Source: Paracoccaceae bacterium
Lineage (GTDB): Bacteria > Pseudomonadota > Alphaproteobacteria > Rhodobacterales > Rhodobacteraceae
NCBI GenBank assembly: GCA_019090405.1
Contig: JAHRVZ010000161.1
Location: forward strand, 1 to 15,990
Reading direction: 5' to 3'
DNA: 15,990 nucleotides
The notes under the pieces were generated by a model. It saw only the letters and a list, made by a program, of their open reading frames with translations. It did not search any database and had not been told where the DNA came from. Shown in pieces: positions 1 to 7,654 of the stretch. The first letter of the stretch is position 1, and the number at the start of each line of letters is the position of its first letter. The translations under genes were made by a program, and so were the position numbers.

Positions 1-712
1 ATTCGCCCAATTTGTCTTTGCCATGAGATGTGATTACCGCCGGGTGGTCCATGTCCTGAAAGACATAAAGCCCATTAAAATGGGCGGTCCAGAAATTGGT
101 TTGCTCAAATTCGGTCAGGCCCAATTTAATCGGATTACGGGTGATATCGCCGGATTTAGCCGCCGTCGTAATCATTTCGGCGATCAGTACGTCGTCAAAC
201 CAGGCGTCTTCTTCGGACTTGAACCGAGCCACCAGATTTTTCAGGTCCGCCGCGTGGCGCAGGGCGCCGGATGTTGTATCAGCCTCAACGCGGATTTTGC
301 GGATATCAAGCAGCCGACTGGGATCAGCGACGCTGAATACTGAATTCACCAGCTCGCCCGCTACTGCATCTGTAGCGGTAAGAGCAAACAACTGGGCGTC
401 ATTCTGAATGATGAATTCACGCAGAATGGCATGGTTGGTCGAGAACTTGGCATTCAGCAAAGGACAGCGCTTTTGTTCTGTGCTCAGTAGAATGAACTGT
501 CGGTTCACCCCATTGTGGTTCAGATAAAGCCGGTCATCCAGCTCGTCTCCGATTTCAGGGGAATAGCCGGATATGTCGATGTGAAAATCGCTTAGCTGAG
601 TTTGCCTGCCGATCAAATGCAGCAAGGCGCGGTTATAGCGATCCACAAGGGCGGGTGAATCAATGTGGATCAGATTGCCAAACATCAGGCCTTTTTGGAT
701 AAGACGCTTCAT
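1..712 (-). CDS. Conserved protein of unknown function, C-terminus beyond window
   Basis: An uninterrupted minus-strand frame runs from the ATG at 712 off the left edge of the window, giving 237 N-terminal residues. The ATG overlaps the TGA of the 105-aa membrane-protein gene as ATGA (709-712), so translation is probably coupled. The protein is soluble-looking, with no signal peptide or membrane helix; it opens with MKRLIQKGLMFGNLIHIDSP and continues with a stretch containing DFHIDISGYSPEIGDEL. From memory the N-terminal pattern resembles a domain of unknown function found in Rhodobacteraceae (possibly DUF6638), but I could not search. The function is unknown; its place as last visible gene of the AAA-ATPase operon suggests a role in the same complex or process. 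The reading frame is well supported by operon structure; the family assignment is weak. Confidence 0.85.
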   Translation of the reverse strand, partial: MKRLIQKGLMFGNLIHIDSPALVDRYNRALLHLIGRQTQLSDFHIDISGYSPEIGDELDDRLYLNHNGVNRQFILLSTEQKRCPLLNAKFSTNHAILREFIIQNDAQLFALTATDAVAGELVNSVFSVADPSRLLDIRKIRVEADTTSGALRHAADLKNLVARFKSEEDAWFDDVLIAEMITTAAKSGDITRNPIKLGLTEFEQTNFWTAHFNGLYVFQDMDHPAVITSHGKDKLGE

Positions 713-1026
713 ACCGACGCCCTTTGCCGACGAAGCCTGTTAAAGACGGTGGTATAGATCGGTAGCCAGATCATCGCCGAAAACCCGGTAATTGGCAGGG
801 TTCGAACGTAAAGAGGCACCGGGCTGTCAAATTCGGAAACCGGGTCGGGGTCAAGGATGAAGAACCCTATATAGGCCAGCACAAAACACCCAGCCGCGCC
901 AAGCAATCCGGCAGAGAATGGTCCGATCAGATCAAAAAATGGGGTGCGGATCACGGCTGTGGCAACGACGATGCTGACAATAATTGACACCACGACAATC
1001 AGGGCAAGGAAAACGAAAACTGACAT
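709..1026 (-). CDS. Small membrane protein of AAA operon, unknown function
   Basis: This 105-aa protein has three hydrophobic segments: about residues 4-26 (Val/Ile rich), 35-58 (Gly/Ala/Phe rich) and 78-95, with a short basic tail (RLRRQR). It is probably an inner-membrane protein. The first segment could be mistaken for a signal peptide, but no cleavage motif is evident. The start lies 4 nt after the stop of the AAA ATPase gene, with an AAGGGGAAA purine stretch upstream, and the stop overlaps the next ATG. I do not recognise a family. Its position between a soluble ATPase and another soluble protein suggests it is the membrane anchor or target of the operon's machinery; that is inference from context only. 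Confidence 0.8.
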   Translation of the reverse strand: MSVFVFLALIVVVSIIVSIVVATAVIRTPFFDLIGPFSAGLLGAAGCFVLAYIGFFILDPDPVSEFDSPVPLYVRTLPITGFSAMIWLPIYTTVFNRLRRQRASV

Positions 1027-1030
1027 GCGT

Positions 1031-2968
1031 TTATGATTTCCCCTTTAAATACCGGCGCTTGGCCTCTTCGGTGCGGCCAAAGTCGCGGACCATGTCGGTT
1101 ATGGCCACCTCGTCGGATTTGTCAGCATAGCGGAATTCGCTATCGGCATAGCGGTTGATTTCCTGAATCACCATGTCGACAGTGATCGGTTGGCGCAGTT
1201 CGGATATCATGCCCTTTTTGGTGTCATAATCACGAAACAGGAACAGGTCGGGGTCTTCCATCCATTCATCGGGCAGTTCAAAATCCATCGCCCGAACTTT
1301 GACCGCATCGGTAATATTCTTGATCGCCCGCCCGGTGAACCGGCTGTCGGCCTGTTGGATACCTTTCAGATAGCTGCCCATTTTGGCTATGGTATCCAAC
1401 TCGCCAATATCATCCTGAACTTGGTCAAACACCCGCATCAAACCAGCCTCATGTGGGCGGCTATGCGAGGCGAAACTGGCGGCAACCGCCTTTTTGATTT
1501 CCTGCGCCGCAAAGACCTCGTGTTTGCCCAGCGGGATATCGTGGTTCTTACCCATCAGCAGATACAGGATGTCGATATAGTCATCACGCGTCTGCGGACC
1601 ATCCACCAAAAACCGCGCTCCGGCACGTTGGCGCAGGGCGTCGTCAACGTTTTCAGGATAGTTTGAGAACATGCCGAATGTGCAATTGCCCCTGACAACC
1701 GTGTTGGCGCCTGCAAAGCTCTCCATCAATACCGCTGTGATCTCTAATTGTCCCGAGCTTGACTGCCGATCACCACGTTTGCCTGCAAGAGTGTCGATGT
1801 CGTCGATGGTGCCAAACCCGATGACCGACGGATCAAGGATGGTGTCGACAAAGGATTTGGCATTCTGGCCGGATTTGCCCTGATAGCTGTCGATATTGTC
1901 GGTGCTCAGGTTCTGATAACGGAACGGATATCCCGCGATCTGACAATAGTCGTTTATCATTCCGGCCATCATCTGGATCAATGTGGTTTTACCAGTGCCG
2001 GGCTGGCCGTCACCCATAAAGGTAAAGATAAAGCCGCCAAGTTCAGCGAACGGATTCAGGTGACGGTCAAAGTCATAGGCCATCAACATCTTGGCCAGTT
2101 TCATCGCCTGATATTTGGCAATGTGGTTGCCGACGACCTCGTTCGGCTTTTTGAAGGTCATGGTCAGGGTTGTCGATTTTGCCTTGGATGCGGGGGAAAA
2201 CCCGCGAAGCGTCAGATCGTCACTTTCGATCCGCCAGGCGGCTGCATTGAATGCCTCAAGCTGGGGGGTGGTCTGGGCGCGCAAGGCTGCCTTTTCCATC
2301 AGCTGTTCCGCATAGGCCGCCACGGTCGCCACAAGGCGGGCATCGTCGATGGCGTGTTTGGACAGTTCCTGATCCAGTTCCCATAGCGCTCCATGCAGGG
2401 CAAGTTGGCCGTTGTCGGTCAGAACCTCCTGAATTTCGCCGATTTCTACGGTGGTTTCGCTGTGATGCGACGACATGAGATAGGCCAAAGCGTTCCCAAA
2501 GACATGCAGGTTTATCAGGGCTTCGGCTGACAACAGTTCAGAGAATTCGGTTTTGCGAGAGGCGGGTAGATCTCCGGCCAGATTTGCGCGCTTAAGATCA
2601 GCAAGAGCAGTTTGTTCGCCATAGTTTTCCGCCATGGCCAAAGAAATTGCCAATGCACGGCGCAGCGCCTGCATGACAATCGCCTGTTGCGGCGAGGTCA
2701 GTACATCGCTGTCATCGCTACCCTCAACCCTGTTGATGATATGCACGCCCTCGGGCCGCGCCGTTCGTTGGGTCACCATACCCGGTGTCGTGCTGCGGAA
2801 CCGGCGGTGGCGGGTGATACCGGGCGACCGCTCTTCCGCCCGGGCGGGCGTCGTCGCAGCCCCAATCCGTGGCGTGTGATCGAACCCATCCAGCATTGCA
2901 ACTGCGGCCGGGTAGTGTTTGACGATATCCGCCTCGCGCAATTCCATTTGGTCTGATGTCAGGCTCAT
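1031..2968 (-). CDS. AAA-family ATPase, classical remodelling type
   Basis: This 645-aa ATPase has a Pro/Arg/Thr-rich, probably disordered stretch near the N-terminus (about residues 35-70), a helical middle region, then one AAA module. Visible motifs are Walker A GDGQPGTGKTT (Lys327), an aromatic pore loop SYQG (Tyr362) followed by KSGQNAK, Walker B GFGTIDDID (Asp389/Asp390), sensor-1 Asn in FSNYPE, and arginine-finger candidates in LRQRAGARF. The pore loop and the layout after sensor 1 are those of classical AAA unfoldases and remodellers (the p97/Vps4/FtsH type), which thread or disassemble proteins, rather than of MoxR or clamp-loader ATPases. No protease or metal-binding motif is seen, so it is not FtsH. 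AAGGA lies 6 nt before the ATG. The substrate is unknown; the coiled-coil protein of the same operon is an obvious candidate. Confidence 0.9.
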   Translation of the reverse strand: MSLTSDQMELREADIVKHYPAAVAMLDGFDHTPRIGAATTPARAEERSPGITRHRRFRSTTPGMVTQRTARPEGVHIINRVEGSDDSDVLTSPQQAIVMQALRRALAISLAMAENYGEQTALADLKRANLAGDLPASRKTEFSELLSAEALINLHVFGNALAYLMSSHHSETTVEIGEIQEVLTDNGQLALHGALWELDQELSKHAIDDARLVATVAAYAEQLMEKAALRAQTTPQLEAFNAAAWRIESDDLTLRGFSPASKAKSTTLTMTFKKPNEVVGNHIAKYQAMKLAKMLMAYDFDRHLNPFAELGGFIFTFMGDGQPGTGKTTLIQMMAGMINDYCQIAGYPFRYQNLSTDNIDSYQGKSGQNAKSFVDTILDPSVIGFGTIDDIDTLAGKRGDRQSSSGQLEITAVLMESFAGANTVVRGNCTFGMFSNYPENVDDALRQRAGARFLVDGPQTRDDYIDILYLLMGKNHDIPLGKHEVFAAQEIKKAVAASFASHSRPHEAGLMRVFDQVQDDIGELDTIAKMGSYLKGIQQADSRFTGRAIKNITDAVKVRAMDFELPDEWMEDPDLFLFRDYDTKKGMISELRQPITVDMVIQEINRYADSEFRYADKSDEVAITDMVRDFGRTEEAKRRYLKGKS

Positions 2969-2990
2969 ATCTTGTCCTTAAATCTACGTG

Positions 2991-4112
2991 TTAATACCTA
3001 AATACTCGTCCGGCGTCACTTACGACAAATTTGCTCACATCTTTGAACCCCGGCGGGTTCTTTTCCGCCAAAACCTGAAATGGCAGTTGCGGCAGAATGA
3101 TCGTTCGTTCGGTCTGCGTTGCCCCGGTGTCTGCCCCGCGCCCCGAGAACGGATCAAGGGCAAAGACCTCACGTTCGGCGGTGCCGAACCAACCGCTGCG
3201 CACCTCGGTCACGCGTTCACTTTCAAGGTCTTCGGTTGTCCAGGCCAGCGCCCAATCATGGCCTTCCGGCGCATGGGCCTCGGCCAGCACCTCGCGCAGG
3301 GGACCGGTTTGATGGGTGTAGGCAGATGAATACATTGGGCCAACATGGATACGGCGCAGATGCTTGGGGTGCAGATCGTCAAAATCTTCGTCAAATGCCT
3401 TGGCAATTGTCACCAGTTTCAGCCCGCCCAGCGCCTGCCCCATCAGATGTGCCTGTACTTCGGGCCAGCGGCGCTGGTCTTTGGGCAGCGCCGTGCTGCC
3501 TGTGTCTTCAAGTTCCATCATATAGATCACCGGCAGGTTCACCTGACTGTCATAAACCGCCCAATGCAGCATAAACCGGCGGCGTGTCGCCGAGACATTC
3601 CCCATCCATTCACACACAGGATCATTCTGCACCCAAAACAGATCGCCGCGAGCCAATTCTTCGTAATATAACCGCTGTGACAATGCGAACTGCAGCTTGG
3701 TCGGAAGCTGCTGATCCCCAACGATAGTACGGACCATATCGTCCTTAAGTTGCTCTTCGCTGGGCATATTGGCCAGATGGGTCGCCGCCTGTTGGGCATC
3801 ATTGGCCATCGTCATCAGTTCGGCCGCCACTGGGAAACCGCTGTCGCGATTGTCCATTTCAAGGCTGCCAAAAAACCGCCCGGTATCGCGCCCGGCCAGC
3901 AGGTATTTCATGCTGAGTGCCCGAAAGGTAAATGTCAGCGACATCAGATAGCGGGTCAACACAGTGACGTCGGCCTTGCTTATTTCGCCATCAGCGCGCA
4001 TCGCTGCGGCCACCCGCCGTAGATGGCCGGTGATGGTCTCAAACTTCTTGAAATACCGGCGCGAGGCAAATGTATCGCTCAGATCAACATGGTCTTTGGT
4101 CAGGTTGCTCAT
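2991..4112 (-). CDS. Conserved soluble protein of AAA operon, unknown function
   Basis: This 373-aa protein has no signal peptide or membrane segment and only one cysteine. The N-terminal third looks helical (LRRVAAAMRADGEISKADV, then MSLTFTFRALSMKYLLAG). The C-terminal half is mixed, with Trp- and Tyr-rich patches (FMLHWAVYDSQVNLPVIYMM; GPMYSSAYTHQTGPLREVL) that suggest a folded alpha/beta domain. I do not recognise a family and see no catalytic motif. Its ATG overlaps the stop of the coiled-coil gene as ATGA (4109-4112) and no strong SD precedes it, which fits translational coupling. The AAA gene follows after 22 nt. It may be an adaptor between the coiled-coil protein and the ATPase, but only the gene order supports this. 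Confidence 0.88.
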   Translation of the reverse strand: MSNLTKDHVDLSDTFASRRYFKKFETITGHLRRVAAAMRADGEISKADVTVLTRYLMSLTFTFRALSMKYLLAGRDTGRFFGSLEMDNRDSGFPVAAELMTMANDAQQAATHLANMPSEEQLKDDMVRTIVGDQQLPTKLQFALSQRLYYEELARGDLFWVQNDPVCEWMGNVSATRRRFMLHWAVYDSQVNLPVIYMMELEDTGSTALPKDQRRWPEVQAHLMGQALGGLKLVTIAKAFDEDFDDLHPKHLRRIHVGPMYSSAYTHQTGPLREVLAEAHAPEGHDWALAWTTEDLESERVTEVRSGWFGTAEREVFALDPFSGRGADTGATQTERTIILPQLPFQVLAEKNPPGFKDVSKFVVSDAGRVFRY

Positions 4113-5185
4113 TCGCCGTAAAGATTCTTGTCATGCTTATCGACAATCGCAGCAAAGCGCCTTGCGAACCGTTCATCTGCCTTGGCTTTGGCTTCAAGAA
4201 CATCGCGTGCAAACACCATATGATCTTCGTGCGCCTCAAGCATATCGGCCATTTTCTGGTTGGTAGCCGCCCCAATCGACGCCATCGCGGTTTGCGCCTC
4301 TTGATCGGTTTTTACACCGATTTCGTTAATTCTGTGTGCCACATCCTGTTGCTGAGCCGTCTTCAGAGACTTTGACAACGCATCATACAGAACCACGCGT
4401 TGCTTGGTATCTGTCTGCAATTTGTTGATCAAAACCATCTGCGTAGCCGCCTGATTTTGCAAGGAATCAACCCAGGATTTGCCTTTTTCGATATAACGTT
4501 CAAGCGTCTGGGATTTGGCCAGCTTAACCTGTTCGTCCTGTACCATCGCATTATAGCGGGTATTCAGTTCCGCCAATTCGGTTTCCAGCTTCGTCCGCAC
4601 AGCCGCGTCCTGTTCCACCGCAATCTTGCCTTCAAGCGCAATAATATCCGGGTCCAGCGCCAGAATATCAGCGCGCAGGGTTTCCAGCTCACTCACGGTT
4701 AATTCCCGCTCGTCCAGCGTTTCCACAAGGTTCACCTCTACCTTGCTCTTTTGCTCGTTCAACACGGCAAGCTGCCCGTCCAGAAGTTTTACAATGACGT
4801 CGGATTTGCTGATTAGATCCTGCAATTTTTCATCAATATTAGTCGTCCGCATGCGATCCTGCCGCATTGAATCCGACTTGGCCGCGCTAAAGACACCAAC
4901 GAAACTCTCCCAGCCGGATTTTGACCGCATTTCGTCAAAATCTTTAGAAAAAGCGCTGGTTACATCGTCCAGCCCCATAATCAGCTCGGCAATATTGGCG
5001 TTCATCACTTCGGTATGGGCGTGAACATCCTCAAGCGTGGCGTTTTCAATGTCGATATCGGCGTTTTCCCCCGCACTGATTTTGGCGCGTGCAGTTTCAA
5101 TTCGCGAGGTCAAAGCCTCGATATCCGATTGTGATTTCGCCACCTGAGCCTGCGACTCGCGTACCAATGCCTCAAAATCCGCCAT
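4109..5185 (-). CDS. Long coiled-coil protein, first gene of AAA operon
   Basis: The product is 358 aa, highly charged, cysteine-free and almost wholly helical, with no membrane segment. Heptad-like stretches cover about residues 10-37, 130-175 and 185-280 (for example LETELAELNTRYNAMVQDEQ). A break near residues 88-103 (SGWESFVGVFSAAKS) could be an amphipathic or hinge segment, and the C-terminal helix is rich in Ala/Lys/Arg. I chose the ATG at 5185 because AGGAGG lies 5 nt upstream; an in-frame ATG 14 codons earlier (5227) has no SD. The overall look recalls PspA- or TelA-type stress proteins, but I see no clear homology. As the leading and perhaps most abundant product, it could be a polymerising scaffold handled by the AAA ATPase. 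That role is inferred. Confidence 0.88.
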   Translation of the reverse strand: MADFEALVRESQAQVAKSQSDIEALTSRIETARAKISAGENADIDIENATLEDVHAHTEVMNANIAELIMGLDDVTSAFSKDFDEMRSKSGWESFVGVFSAAKSDSMRQDRMRTTNIDEKLQDLISKSDVIVKLLDGQLAVLNEQKSKVEVNLVETLDERELTVSELETLRADILALDPDIIALEGKIAVEQDAAVRTKLETELAELNTRYNAMVQDEQVKLAKSQTLERYIEKGKSWVDSLQNQAATQMVLINKLQTDTKQRVVLYDALSKSLKTAQQQDVAHRINEIGVKTDQEAQTAMASIGAATNQKMADMLEAHEDHMVFARDVLEAKAKADERFARRFAAIVDKHDKNLYGE

Positions 5186-5190
5186 AAAAT

Positions 5191-5196
5191 CCTCCT
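5191..5196 (-). promoter_or_regulatory. Shine-Dalgarno fixing the coiled-coil gene start
   Basis: On the minus strand AGGAGG is followed by 5 nt and the ATG at 5185. This is the only strong ribosome-binding site near the 5' end of the frame, so it sets the start of the operon's first gene at 5185 rather than 5227. Confidence 0.8.
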
Positions 5197-5377
5197 GATT
5201 ACAATCTGTTGAGTCCGATATGGGCAATGTTATGCCTATTTACATCAAACGACGCATAAATTTGGTCAGAGTGTTGCAAAAGGACACAGCAAAAGGAAGG
5301 GCTAAGAATACAGAAGTATCACCAATCAAGGTGCAACATCCCACATTCTTCTCGTTCCAAATACTTCTGCCAGAGGC

Positions 5378-5394
5378 ATGGCCCAATGGGCCAT
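5378..5394. repeat. Perfect 8-bp inverted repeat abutting creatinase stop
   Basis: ATGGCCCA, one central base, then TGGGCCAT: a perfect 17-bp palindrome lying directly against the stop codon of the creatinase gene. It could be a short terminator or attenuator stem without a U-tract, or an operator for the AAA operon that starts downstream. The rest of 5197-5377 shows no promoter I would defend. Confidence 0.55.
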
Positions 5395-6603
5395 TCAATC
5401 CACGACATTGAACTCCGGACCATAAGGATAGGCGGTAATGTCTTCGTTTCCATCCTCGGTTATCACCAGAATATCATGCTCGCGATACCCCCCGGCACCC
5501 GGTTTGCCCTGCGCAATCGTCAGCATCGGTTCCATCGAGATCACCATGCCCGATTCCAACACCGTATCTATATCCTCACGCAATTCCAGCGCAGCCTCGC
5601 GCCCGTAATAGTGGCTGAGAATTCCAAACGAATGCCCATAGCCAAAAGTGCGGTATTGCAGCAGATCCCGGTCCTGCAAAAACGCGTTAATCTTCCGAGT
5701 CACTTCCGCGCAGGTCGCACCTGGTACAAGCAACGACATGCCCAATTCATGTGCCGCAATATTTGCCTGCCAGAGGGCAAGCGATGCCTCATCGACTTCG
5801 CCAACAAACATCGTGCGTTCAAGTGCTGTGTAGTAACCGGAAATCATCGGAAACGTATTCAACGACAGTATATCCCCGTGTTCCAGTTTCCGCCCCGTCA
5901 CCGGATTATGCGCGCCATCTGTGTTCAGGCCGGACTGAAACCATACCCAGGTGTCGCGGTATTCGGCATCCGGAAAGGCCCGTGCGATTTCAGATTCCAT
6001 CGCATCGCGCCCGGCCATCGCGATATCAATCTCACGCGCCCCTACGCGCACTGCGTCCCGAATGGCATAGCCACCAATGTCCGCAACACGCGCGCCCTCG
6101 CGGATCAGCGCAATTTCGGCCTCGGATTTGTGCATGCGCTGAAGCATCGTTGTTAACGACAAGTCAATCATCGTTAGTGGGCGTAGAAAATCCTCTAACT
6201 TATCGCGCTGCACCAGCGTCAGATGATCGGCCTCATAGCCAATGATCGCACCTGTCCCACTAACAGACTGAATGGCACGCCAGTAATTATCCCGCTGCCA
6301 GTCGGTATAGGTGATCGCATCGCCATAGCTTCGCCGCCATGGCTGACCCGCATCAATTCCCGCACTGATAGTGACACATTCGGTTTCCGTAATAACCAAC
6401 GCATAAGGCCGCCCAAACGCGCAATACAAAAACCCGGAATAATAGGCGATGTTGTGCATTGATGTGAAAACAGCAACCGTTGCCCCCGCAGCGTCCATTC
6501 GTTCGCGCAGTTGCGTTATGCGATCTTCGTATTCGGCATCCTCAAACGGCAAATGTGCTTTGGTGCCATTGTGAAAGCGATAATATTCGGGACGGTTGGT
6601 CAT
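5395..6603 (-). CDS. Creatinase (creatine amidinohydrolase)
   Basis: This 402-aa cytoplasmic enzyme hydrolyses creatine to sarcosine and urea (EC 3.5.3.3). It belongs to the M24 'pita-bread' fold but is not a peptidase. From memory the sequence closely follows Pseudomonas putida creatinase (403 aa) over its whole length, e.g. YTDWQRDNY, WFQSGLNTDGAHNPVT, LQYRTFGYGHSFG and GAGGYREHDIL. With the start at 6603, His232, Glu262, His324, Arg335, Glu358 and His376 fall at positions I recall for active-site residues of the P. putida enzyme. AAAGGAGG lies 7 nt before this ATG; an upstream ATG at 6726 would add 41 unrelated residues and has no support. No sarcosine oxidase or urease gene is in the window, so later steps must be encoded elsewhere. 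Ectoine hydrolase (DoeA) is a related M24 alternative, but the match here is to creatinase. Confidence 0.93.
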   Translation of the reverse strand: MTNRPEYYRFHNGTKAHLPFEDAEYEDRITQLRERMDAAGATVAVFTSMHNIAYYSGFLYCAFGRPYALVITETECVTISAGIDAGQPWRRSYGDAITYTDWQRDNYWRAIQSVSGTGAIIGYEADHLTLVQRDKLEDFLRPLTMIDLSLTTMLQRMHKSEAEIALIREGARVADIGGYAIRDAVRVGAREIDIAMAGRDAMESEIARAFPDAEYRDTWVWFQSGLNTDGAHNPVTGRKLEHGDILSLNTFPMISGYYTALERTMFVGEVDEASLALWQANIAAHELGMSLLVPGATCAEVTRKINAFLQDRDLLQYRTFGYGHSFGILSHYYGREAALELREDIDTVLESGMVISMEPMLTIAQGKPGAGGYREHDILVITEDGNEDITAYPYGPEFNVVD

Positions 6604-6610
6604 GTCAGAC

Positions 6611-6618
6611 CCTCCTTT
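6611..6618 (-). promoter_or_regulatory. Shine-Dalgarno fixing the creatinase start
   Basis: On the minus strand AAAGGAGG is followed by 7 nt and the ATG at 6603. It supports a 402-residue protein over the longer frame beginning at 6726. Confidence 0.8.
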
Positions 6619-6783
6619 TACAGAAAGGCCCCGGCGTTCAGGACATAAAATGGGCACATAATTTAACTTGGCGACGCCATCGCCTGAACCCTCTCTCAGT
6701 TTGGCCGGAATGCCCGGCAGATGCAAGAACAGGTATTGGGGCCAAGTGGAATGAAAACACGCGTTGGGGCGCCGTTTTATGGT

Positions 6784-7569
6784 TCACGTAGTCAGCACTT
6801 TGACCATCTCGCTATCTGCATCGCACATCGCTTCAATCACGGTGAAATGGTTCTCGTCCGGGGCAATGAACTGCCTGGCTTTCCACGCATCAGCCAGCCA
6901 TTGTGCCTGATCCAGAAAGGCGGGCCTTTCATCTGATCCAACCCATACTGTCACTTTGGACTGATGAGGGTCTGTCATAAAAACCGGGCTTTCCGCGATC
7001 GCAGCCGCCTCATCCATCCCAAAATCATCATTCATCGTTGTTTTCAGCATATCCCGCAAATCTGACAATGGCGATATTGGCACAACCGCCGTGATCCGAT
7101 CTGCCACTGCTTGATACACAATCGCCTTGTCCAACATCCGTGCCGACAAATGCCCGCCCGCTGAATGACCTGTCACCGCAATCGGCCCCTCGGTCTGTGC
7201 CGCGACTACATCCAGCGCCAAAGCAATCTGTCGAGTGATCTCGGCAATCGTTACATCCGGGCACAAATCATAGGAAGGCATCGCGACGGCCCAGCCCTTT
7301 TCCAATGGTCCTGCTGCAAGATGCGAAAAATACGAGCGGTCAAACTTCAGCCAAAACCCCCCATGGATGAAAAATACGGTCCCTTTTGGCGTTGTTTCAG
7401 GCAAGAACATATCATACTTCAGACGTTCGCCATCGCCATAAGACAACCCCATCTGCGCCCTTTTCCCAAGGTCGGCCACAAAAGCAGAACTCGCAGCAAC
7501 CAACCGGTCAGCAAAACTATCGGAGTCCTTGATGTAAGGAGCGTTTGCGTATGCGTCATCCAGTTCCAT
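6784..7569 (-). CDS. Alpha/beta hydrolase, kynurenine-formamidase-like
   Basis: The product is 261 aa, a cytoplasmic serine hydrolase of the alpha/beta fold. Visible motifs are the oxyanion-hole HGGFW (residues 69-73), YDLCPDVTI (100-108), the nucleophile elbow GHSAGGH (Ser136), an acid at Asp213 or Glu214 in GSDERPAF, and the catalytic His241 in ENHF. The combination HGGFW, YDLxPxVTI and GHSAGGHL is typical of arylformamidase/kynurenine formamidase (N-formylkynurenine to kynurenine plus formate) and related esterases or carbamate hydrolases. No other tryptophan-degradation gene is nearby, so the true substrate is open. It lies 180 nt upstream of creatinase on the same strand and diverges from gabD across 85 nt. 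The start at 7569 is preceded by AAGGAAA at a usable distance. Confidence 0.85.
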   Translation of the reverse strand: MELDDAYANAPYIKDSDSFADRLVAASSAFVADLGKRAQMGLSYGDGERLKYDMFLPETTPKGTVFFIHGGFWLKFDRSYFSHLAAGPLEKGWAVAMPSYDLCPDVTIAEITRQIALALDVVAAQTEGPIAVTGHSAGGHLSARMLDKAIVYQAVADRITAVVPISPLSDLRDMLKTTMNDDFGMDEAAAIAESPVFMTDPHQSKVTVWVGSDERPAFLDQAQWLADAWKARQFIAPDENHFTVIEAMCDADSEMVKVLTT

Positions 7570-7586
7570 GCCATTTCCTTCAGATT

Positions 7587-7615
7587 TTGACCCTAGACAA
7601 AGGCTATCCTAGCTG
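7587..7615 (+). promoter_or_regulatory. Possible gabD promoter
   Basis: TTGACC (7587-7592) and TAGCTG (7610-7615) are 17 nt apart and lie 39 nt before the gabD ATG. The -35 box is good and the -10 box poor. The 85-nt gap must also hold the promoter of the divergent hydrolase gene. Confidence 0.35.
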
Positions 7616-7654
7616 TTTCTTCTCTGCGAGTGGAATTTAGGCGGAGATAACCCC

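Noticed and set aside
1031..2968. AAA operon as a known anti-phage defence system
   Set aside because: No nuclease, protease, reverse transcriptase, cyclase or other effector domain is visible in the five genes, and no mobile-element context surrounds them.
4109..5185. Coiled-coil protein as a true TelA (toxic anion resistance) or PspA homologue
   Set aside because: Helical content and size are suggestive, but I cannot see the conserved sequence blocks of either family, so I do not assign it.
5386..6156. 256-codon open frame on the plus strand opposite creatinase
   Set aside because: It is antisense to a convincing creatinase, its translation is rich in Arg/His/Gln with no domain, and it has no ribosome-binding site. 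It is a by-product of codon bias.
6604..6726. 41-residue N-terminal extension of creatinase from the ATG at 6726
   Set aside because: The internal ATG at 6603 has an ideal SD and gives the family length with active-site residues at the expected numbers; the extension resembles nothing in the family.
6604..6783. Glycine or guanidine riboswitch before creatinase
   Set aside because: A GAGAGAGGG stretch and nearby stems suggested it, but the conserved cores of glycine and guanidine-I, -II and -III aptamers are not present.
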